From Nocardia asteroides (GTDB taxonomy: Bacteria; Actinomycetota; Actinomycetes; Mycobacteriales; Mycobacteriaceae): a stretch of DNA of 64,000 bases. Positions 58,949 through 64,000 of the stretch are shown here, piece by piece. The notes under the pieces are model-generated. The model ran no database searches. It was given only the letters and a program-made list of their open reading frames with translations, and was not told the DNA's origin. The stretch lies in the NCBI RefSeq assembly GCF_900637185.1, contig NZ_LR134352.1, forward strand, positions 3,152,001 to 3,216,000, given 5' to 3'. The position numbers and the translations under genes were made by a program. Within the stretch, counting starts at the first letter, position 1, and every line of letters starts with the position of its first letter.

Positions 58949-59586
58949 ACCCGCTGGCCGGCTCGTCGTCCGAGGCGCTGGCGGTGATCCGCGCCGACCG
59001 CGCGCTCACCGTGGTTCGCGCGCCCGAGATCCCCGACCCCGTCGCGCTCGCGGAAGCGCTGGCGGGCAACGGGATCCGTGCGGTCGAACTGACCTTCACC
59101 ACCCTGGGGGTGCTCGACGCGGTCGCGAAGGCGTCGGCGGTGAGCACGGCCGTGGTCGGGGTGGGCACTGTGACCACCCGCGCGCAGGCCGAGGCCGCGA
59201 TCGAGGTGGGCGCCCGGTTCCTGGTGACGCCCGCACTGCGACCCGAAGTCGCCGAAGTGGCTGTCGAGCAACAGGTTCCGGTGATCATGGGCGCCCTCAC
59301 CCCGTCGGAGGTGCTGACCGCGGTCGAACTCGGCGCCGCGGCGGTGAAGATCTTCCCCGCCCGCGCCCTCGGCCCGGACTATCTGAAGGACCTGCTCGGC
59401 CCCTTCCCGCACGTGTTCCTCATTCCCTCCGGCGGTGTCAACGCCCGCAACGCCCGCGATTTCCTGCGGGCGGGCGCGTTCGCCGTCACCGCGGGCACCG
59501 AGGTGGTCGCGCCCCAGGACGTCGCGAACGCGCGCTGGTCCCACATCGGCTCGCGGGCCGCACGCTTCGTCCATTCGCTTGATTGA
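58945..59586 (+). CDS. eda: KDPG (2-dehydro-3-deoxy-6-phosphogluconate) aldolase
   Basis: 213 residues. Class I aldolase: VELTFTTLG (Glu48), VGVGTVTTRAQAEAAIEVGA, FLVTPALRPEVA, Schiff-base Lys135 in AAVKIFPARALGPDYLKDLL, then IPSGGVNARNARDFLRAGAF. Cleaves KDPG to pyruvate and glyceraldehyde-3-phosphate. Coupled to the deacylase gene by an ATGA overlap; 10 bp before the permease gene. Confidence 0.92.
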   Translation: MNPLAGSSSEALAVIRADRALTVVRAPEIPDPVALAEALAGNGIRAVELTFTTLGVLDAVAKASAVSTAVVGVGTVTTRAQAEAAIEVGARFLVTPALRPEVAEVAVEQQVPVIMGALTPSEVLTAVELGAAAVKIFPARALGPDYLKDLLGPFPHVFLIPSGGVNARNARDFLRAGAFAVTAGTEVVAPQDVANARWSHIGSRAARFVHSLD

Positions 59587-59596
59587 GAGGTATCCC

Positions 59597-61057
59597 ATGG
59601 GCGCCACTGTCGACTGGTTGCGCACCACCACCCCCGGGTTGCTGGTGCTGTGCGGTCTCGCGATCGCCGTGCTACTCATCGCCATCATCAAGATCAAACT
59701 CGAGCCCTTCGTCGCGCTGCTGCTGACCGGCCTGCTGCTGGCGCTGGCCGCCGGGCTACCGGTCGCCCAGATCGTCGGCACCCCGCTGAAAGCCGGTGAG
59801 TCCCTGCTGGAAACCGGCTTCGGCGGCATCCTCGGCCACATCGCGGTGATCATCGGGCTCGGCACCGTGCTCGGCGCGATCCTGGAACGCTCCGGCGGCG
59901 CCGACGTGCTCACCGACCGGCTGCTGCGCACCTTCGGCGAGAAGGGCGCCCCCGTCGCGATGGGCCTGCTCGGCCTGATCTTCGGCATCCCCGTGTTCTT
60001 CGACATCGGCATCTTCGTGCTCGCGCCGCTGGTCTACGTGGCGGCCAAACGCGGTGGGCGCTCGCTGGTGCTCTACGCCATGCCGATGCTGGCCGGCCTG
60101 TCGATGACGCACGCGTTCCTGCCGCCGCACCCCGGCCCGGTCGCGCTCGGCGGCCTGCTCGGGGTGAGCCTGGGCTGGCTCATCATTATGGGATTCGTCT
60201 GTGGCATACCGGGATTCATCGCCGCGGGCATCGTGTGGGGCACCTGGATCGGCAAGCGCGTCCAGGTCGAGGTGCCCGCCGAGTTCGTGCCGCTCGAGCC
60301 CGCGGGGTCGGGCGGCGGTCTCGGCACCGACGCCGATGCTCCCGAGGGGTCCGGCGGCACCGCCGTCGTCACGAAGACCTCGCCGCCGTCGGTGGCCCTG
60401 ATCGGCTCGATCATCGCCATCCCGCTGGTGCTCATCCTCGGCGCCACCTTCGGATACCAGCTGCTGGACGAGGATTCGGCCCTGCTGCAGGTGCTCACCT
60501 TCTTCGGCACGCCCGCGGTGGCGTTGCTGATCACCGTGCTGGTGGCGTTCTATCTGCTGGGTATCCGGCGTGGGTCCACAGTGCAGGAACTGAGCACCAT
60601 CACCGCCGAATCGCTCAAGCCGGTCGGCATGGTGCTGCTGGTGGTCGGCGCGGGCGCCTTCTTCGGCAAGGTCATCTCCGCCACCGGGATCGGCACCGCG
60701 CTGGCCGACACCATGTCCGCCGCGGGGCTGCCGGTGATCGTGCTGTCCTACCTGATCAGCTGTGGGCTGCGGGTCGCGCAGGGCTCGGCCACCGTGGCCA
60801 TCGTGACCACCGGCGGCATCGTCGCCCCGCTGGTGACCGAGCACGGCTACTCGCAGATGTCGATCGCGCTGATCGCCATGGCCATCGCGGCGGGGTCGAT
60901 CATCGCCAGCCATGTCAACGACGGCGGCTTCTGGATCATCGCCAAGTACTTCAACATGACGGTGAAGCAGACGCTGCAGACCTGGACCGTGCTCGAAACC
61001 GTGCTGTCGGTGGTGAGTTTCGCGGTGGCGGCGGTGCTGTTCGCGCTCGTCAGCTGA
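59597..61057 (+). CDS. GntP-family gluconate/sugar-acid permease
   Basis: 486 residues with about 12-14 membrane helices. Family landmarks: LIAIIKIKLEPFVALLLTGL, SLLETGFGGILGHIAVIIGL, GAILERSGGADVL, FGIPVFFDIGIFVLAPLVYV, MTHAFLPPHPGPVAL, GLRVAQGSATVAIVTTGG and HVNDGGFWIIAKYFNM. It imports gluconate-type acids with protons. Last gene of the deaminase-deacylase-aldolase-permease operon. The convergent TetR gene overlaps its 3' end by 8 bp. Confidence 0.93.
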   Translation: MGATVDWLRTTTPGLLVLCGLAIAVLLIAIIKIKLEPFVALLLTGLLLALAAGLPVAQIVGTPLKAGESLLETGFGGILGHIAVIIGLGTVLGAILERSGGADVLTDRLLRTFGEKGAPVAMGLLGLIFGIPVFFDIGIFVLAPLVYVAAKRGGRSLVLYAMPMLAGLSMTHAFLPPHPGPVALGGLLGVSLGWLIIMGFVCGIPGFIAAGIVWGTWIGKRVQVEVPAEFVPLEPAGSGGGLGTDADAPEGSGGTAVVTKTSPPSVALIGSIIAIPLVLILGATFGYQLLDEDSALLQVLTFFGTPAVALLITVLVAFYLLGIRRGSTVQELSTITAESLKPVGMVLLVVGAGAFFGKVISATGIGTALADTMSAAGLPVIVLSYLISCGLRVAQGSATVAIVTTGGIVAPLVTEHGYSQMSIALIAMAIAAGSIIASHVNDGGFWIIAKYFNMTVKQTLQTWTVLETVLSVVSFAVAAVLFALVS

Positions 61058-61601
61058 CGGTCAGCGCGGCGACCAGGCGGCCGAGGGCGGCGCGGGGATC
61101 GGTCTCGGTCCCCGCGCCGCCGAGCCGATGCACCACCAGACCGTCGAGGTAGTCGATCACGATCGTGGTGTCGGCGGCGCCGAGCCCGGCCTGCGCGGCC
61201 AGTCCGATCGCCCAGTCGCGCAGCCTGCGATGGCCGCGATGCAACGACGCCAGCAGCGCCGGCATCGTCTGCGCCTCGCTGAACAGCGCGAATCTGGCCA
61301 GCGTGCGCGCGCGATCGACACCGGTGGCATGCACGACGAACCGGGCCAGCCCCTCGACCAGCTGCTCGGTGGTGGCCGGGCCGGGGACGTGGTTGAGGCT
61401 CGCCCAGTCGGTGTGGTCGCGCTGTTCGAGCCGTTCGGCCAGGCCGATCAGCAGGGCTTCGCGGGTGCGGAAGTAGTTCGAGGTCGAGCCGAGGGGGACA
61501 CCGGCGGCCTCGTCGGCCGCGCGGTGGGTCAGCGCGCGCGGTCCCCGGGTGCCGAGTAGCTCGATCGCGGCGTCGAGGATCTGGTCGCGTTTGGTGGACA
61601 C
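61050..61601 (-). CDS. TetR-family regulator
   Basis: 183 residues. HTH: RDQILDAAIELLGTRGPRAL, then GVPLGSTSNYFRTREALLIG. It is divergent from the FAD monooxygenase at 61701 with three evenly spaced palindromes between. The 3' end overlaps the GntP gene. Confidence 0.9.
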   Translation of the reverse strand: MSTKRDQILDAAIELLGTRGPRALTHRAADEAAGVPLGSTSNYFRTREALLIGLAERLEQRDHTDWASLNHVPGPATTEQLVEGLARFVVHATGVDRARTLARFALFSEAQTMPALLASLHRGHRRLRDWAIGLAAQAGLGAADTTIVIDYLDGLVVHRLGGAGTETDPRAALGRLVAALTVS

Positions 61602-61609
61602 CCCGCGAT

Positions 61610-61665
61610 ACTACGCCCGTAGTGACTCGTACTACATTGGTAGTGTCATTCACTACAGCGGTAGT
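61610..61665. promoter_or_regulatory. Three ACTAC-N4-GTAGT operators at 21-bp spacing
   Basis: ACTACGCCCGTAGT (61610-61623), ACTACATTGGTAGT (61631-61644) and ACTACAGCGGTAGT (61652-61665). All are perfect palindromes in their arms and lie exactly 21 bp apart, two helical turns. Positioned between the divergent TetR and monooxygenase genes. Confidence 0.9.
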
Positions 61666-61700
61666 ACGGTCGGCCGGTACCTGCGAAGAGGGAGAACGCG

Positions 61701-62969
61701 ATGTCCACAGCAATCGTCGTCGGTGGCGGAATCGGCGGGCTGGCCACCGCGCTGGGGCTCACCCGGCGCGGCTGGGAGGTGCGGGTGCTGGAACGGGCGC
61801 CGGAGCTCACCGAGGTCGGCGCGGGAATCTCGCTGTGGTCCAACGCCTTGCGAGCGCTCGACGCGCTCGGCGTCGGCGCCGCCATCCGGGCGCAGGCGGT
61901 CGAGGACGCGTCGGCGGGAATCCGCGACGCGCGGGGCCGATGGCTCTCCCGCACCGACATCGCCACCCTGCGCGCGCGGTTCGGCGCGCCGGTAGTGATC
62001 CACCGCGCGGCCCTGCTCGACATCCTGCGGTCGGCCCTGCCTGACGACGTGGTGCGCACCGGAGTCACCGTGACGGATGTGGACCCCGACGGGACGGTCC
62101 GGCATACGGCAGAAGCGTCGGGCGTGGACTCGGACGGGAGGGTTCGGCGGGTGGCGGAGGCGTCGGGCGTGGACTCGGACGGGACGGTTCGGCACTCGGC
62201 AGGGGCGTCGGGCGCGGACTCGGGGGAAACGGTCCGGCAAGCGGCGGGCGTGGACTTCGACGGGGCTGTCCGGCCAACGGCGACGGCGTCGAGCGCGGAC
62301 TTGGTTGTCGGTGCGGACGGACTCCGCAGCGTGGTCCGGCGCGCGGTGTGCGGCGAGATTCCGGCCCGGTACGCCGGCTACACCGCGTGGCGCGCGGTCG
62401 TCGATCTCGCCGAGCCGCTCACCGAATTCGGCGAAACCTGGTGCCGCGGTGCGCGTTTCGGGATCGCGCCGCTCGCCGACGGCCGCACCTACTGCTTCGC
62501 CGTCTACAACGCGCCCGAGGGCGCTCCCGGCTCGTTCGCCGAGGTCCGCGCGCGCTTCGCCGACTGGCACGATCCGGTGCCCGCCCTGCTCGCCGCCGCC
62601 GACCCGGACACGGTGCTGCACAACGACATCTACGAACTGCCCGCCCTGCCTACCTATACGGCGGGTCGCGTCGCGCTGATCGGCGACGCGGCGCACGCGA
62701 TGACGCCGAACCTCGGCCAGGGCGGCTGCCAGGCATTGGAAGACGCGGTGGTGCTGGCCCGGCTGGCGGGCGAACCCGGCGGGCTCGCGCGCTACGACCG
62801 GGAGCGGCGGCCACGGACGCAGATGATCGCCGCCAGGTCGGCGCGGATCGGCACGGTCGCCCAGCTCTCCGCCGCGCCGCTGGTTGTCTTGCGGGACAAC
62901 GCCTTACGGCTCACACCGGCCGCTGTTCCGATGCGAGCGCTCGCGCAGGTGCTCGACTGGCCATGCTGA
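61701..62969 (+). CDS. FAD-dependent aromatic monooxygenase with internal repeat insertion
   Basis: 422 residues. p-Hydroxybenzoate-hydroxylase-type flavoenzyme: N-terminal STAIVVGGGIGGLATALGLT (GxGxxG), ERAPELTEVGAGISLWSNAL, DLVVGADGLRSVVRRAVCGE (DG motif) and GRVALIGDAAHAMTPNLGQG (GD motif). Normal relatives have one short VDPDG.VR.A-type turn before ADLVVGADG; here it is expanded to about five tandem copies of a 15-residue unit (62079-62294). Likely oxidises an aromatic or quinone-like compound that is also the TetR ligand. FAD and substrate motifs are intact, so probably active. Confidence 0.9.
   Translation: MSTAIVVGGGIGGLATALGLTRRGWEVRVLERAPELTEVGAGISLWSNALRALDALGVGAAIRAQAVEDASAGIRDARGRWLSRTDIATLRARFGAPVVIHRAALLDILRSALPDDVVRTGVTVTDVDPDGTVRHTAEASGVDSDGRVRRVAEASGVDSDGTVRHSAGASGADSGETVRQAAGVDFDGAVRPTATASSADLVVGADGLRSVVRRAVCGEIPARYAGYTAWRAVVDLAEPLTEFGETWCRGARFGIAPLADGRTYCFAVYNAPEGAPGSFAEVRARFADWHDPVPALLAAADPDTVLHNDIYELPALPTYTAGRVALIGDAAHAMTPNLGQGGCQALEDAVVLARLAGEPGGLARYDRERRPRTQMIAARSARIGTVAQLSAAPLVVLRDNALRLTPAAVPMRALAQVLDWPC
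62079..62294 (+). repeat. Five 45-bp tandem repeats inside the monooxygenase gene
   Basis: Units VDPDGTVRHTAEASG, VDSDGRVRRVAEASG, VDSDGTVRHSAGASG, ADSGETVRQAAG (one triplet group shorter) and VDFDGAVRPTATASS, all in frame. Confidence 0.9.
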
Positions 62970-62989
62970 CCGCCGCCGACGGCGATTAG

Positions 62990-63112
62990 CTCGATGGGTG
63001 AAAGCGCTCGTACGTCGCCGCCGTGGCCAGCTTGACGGGTGGTATCGCTCGTCCATCGCCGCGGCGCTCAGGTCGGCGGGTGATAGCGCTCGTACATCGC
63101 CGCCGCGGTCGC
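62990..63112. repeat. Three imperfect 41-bp repeats at the 3' end of the WYL gene
   Basis: GGGTG followed by A/T-containing CGCTCGT and a TCGCCGC run recurs at 62996, 63037 and 63078, exactly 41 bp apart. On the minus strand each copy would encode a version of MYERYHPPT, the C-terminus of the WYL protein, so the gene's last codons are duplicated twice beyond its stop. Confidence 0.75.
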
Positions 63113-64000
63113 CGCCATCGTGGCGCGCAGTTCCGGCGGGCCGAGTACCTCGACGTGCTCGCCGAGGGGGAGCAGAGCGTGCGCGAGGACCTCGAACGAC
63201 TCCGAGGGGACGGTGATGTCCACCCAGCCCTGCGCATCCGGTGGTCCCGCCGAGGCCAGCGCTTCCCGCACCGCGGCCGGATCGTTCGACAGGCGCAGCA
63301 GACTCAGGTGCGTGGACGCGATACGGCACCGCGCCCGCACCCGCAGCATGGAGCGGGCGAAGTCGGCCGCCGCCGTCGACCAGTGCGCGGCCAGATCGAA
63401 ATCCGCAGGCCGGGTGAAGGTTTCACCGGTCGGTTCGGCGGTGACGATGCGGCCCGCACGGTAGGACCGCAGGTCGGCGCCCTCGCGCGCGACCAGGTAC
63501 CAGGTGCCCGCCTTCATGACCAGGCCGAGCGGGTCGATCGTCCGGTCCACGGTCCGGTCGCGGCGGCGATAGCTGATCGCCAGGCGCCGGTCCCGCCACA
63601 GCGCGTCGGCGACGGTCGCGAGTGCGGGGGTGTCGTCGGGGCGGTGGAACCAGCCCGGCATGTCGATGTGGACGCGTTCGGCGATGCGGGTGGCCCGGCC
63701 GCGCAGTTCGCGGGGCAGGGCGGCGAGCATCTTCAGCTGCGCGGTGGCCAGGACGGTGCCCAGCCCGAGGTCGGCCGCCGCGCCGGGCAGCCCGGCCAGC
63801 AGCACCGCGTCGGCCTCCTCGGAGGTCAGGCCGGTGAGGCGGGTGCGATAGCCGTCGATCAGCCGCACGCCGCCGCCGCGTCCGGGTTCGCAGTACACCG
63901 GCACGCCCGCCGTCGAGAGTGCCTCCACGTCGCGGTACACGGTGCGCACCGACACCTCCAGCTCCCGTGCCAGCTCGGTCGCGGTCGCCCCGCCGTTGGC
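63068..64000 (-). CDS. WYL-domain transcriptional regulator (YafY family), partial
   Basis: The 5' end lies beyond the window; 310 residues are visible. N-terminal HTH: ATELARELEVSVRTVYRDVE. A WYL domain follows (WRDRRLAISYRRRDRTVDRT, IDPLGLVMKAGTWYLVAREG), then a WCX-type C-terminal extension (ITVPSESFEVLAHALLPLGE). WYL regulators bind nucleic-acid or small ligands; the target is unknown. The stop at 63068 is followed by degenerate copies of its own 3' end. Confidence 0.88.
   Translation of the reverse strand, partial: ANGGATATELARELEVSVRTVYRDVEALSTAGVPVYCEPGRGGGVRLIDGYRTRLTGLTSEEADAVLLAGLPGAAADLGLGTVLATAQLKMLAALPRELRGRATRIAERVHIDMPGWFHRPDDTPALATVADALWRDRRLAISYRRRDRTVDRTIDPLGLVMKAGTWYLVAREGADLRSYRAGRIVTAEPTGETFTRPADFDLAAHWSTAAADFARSMLRVRARCRIASTHLSLLRLSNDPAAVREALASAGPPDAQGWVDITVPSESFEVLAHALLPLGEHVEVLGPPELRATMAATAAAMYERYHPPT

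Overview
The window is high-GC actinobacterial DNA (about 70% G+C by eye, many GTG/TTG starts, compact operons). It most resembles Nocardia or a close relative in the Mycobacteriales. The backbone coaE - DUF402 - uvrB - usp - uvrA - infC - rpmI - rplT - tsnR - pheS - pheT has the same order as M. tuberculosis Rv1631-Rv1650, and CoaE carries the C-terminal GrpB/UPF0157 domain seen in mycobacteria. No tRNA, rRNA, CRISPR array or intact insertion sequence was seen.

Layout. 0-0.6 kb: a decayed phospholipase C gene. 0.8-9.1 kb: coaE, two DUF402 paralogues, uvrB, a VOC/AraC pair, a universal stress protein, and two paralogous small secreted proteins (2.1 and 7.9 kb). 9.1-20.1 kb: an accessory block inserted between usp and uvrA, holding a TetR-controlled MFS pump, a HelD-type RNA polymerase-recycling helicase, a PAS-GGDEF diguanylate cyclase, a ketosynthase, and a dormancy module (DevS-like haem sensor kinase, RafS-like ribosome factor, DevR-like regulator). 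20.4-33.7 kb: uvrA, two tandem micro-peptide genes, DUF1844, infC-rpmI-rplT-tsnR, a second TetR/MFS pair and pheST. 33.7-40.4 kb: a secreted tyrosine phosphatase, a deletion scar joining DoxX-like and MarR fragments, a MerR/imine-reductase-like pair, and TerD, hydrolase and unknown genes. 40.7-44.8 kb: a complete conservon (cvnABCD) signalling operon. 44.8-53.6 kb: a membrane/secreted protein pair of unknown function, a secreted lipase with its TetR gene, a LysE exporter, an acetyltransferase, ppc and a 55-residue secreted protein. 53.7-61.1 kb: a catabolic cluster. 61.1-64 kb: a TetR/FAD-monooxygenase pair with triplicated operators and a WYL regulator that runs off the right edge.

The most coherent candidate system is 53.7-61.1 kb. 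It combines a GntP permease, an N-acyl-D-amino-acid deacylase-family enzyme, a DSD1-type PLP deaminase, a 2-keto-3-deoxygluconate kinase, a KDPG aldolase, RidA and an IclR regulator. Together these would take an N-acylated 2-amino-2-deoxy-sugar acid (for example N-acetylglucosaminate, released by oxidative chitin cleavage) to pyruvate plus glyceraldehyde-3-phosphate. The pathway assignment is inference from gene content.

Regulatory sequence is unusually readable here. uvrB and uvrA both carry the RecA-independent DNA-damage promoter architecture (TTGTCRGTG-N8-TAnnnT). Two DevR-box-like sites lie in tandem between devS and rafS, and GGGACTTT half-sites occur in three other intergenic regions. 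TetR-type palindromes precede four efflux or enzyme genes, and overlapping palindromes mark the IclR-controlled divergent promoter. infC appears to start at ATC behind a perfect AGGAGG, downstream of a terminator-like hairpin.
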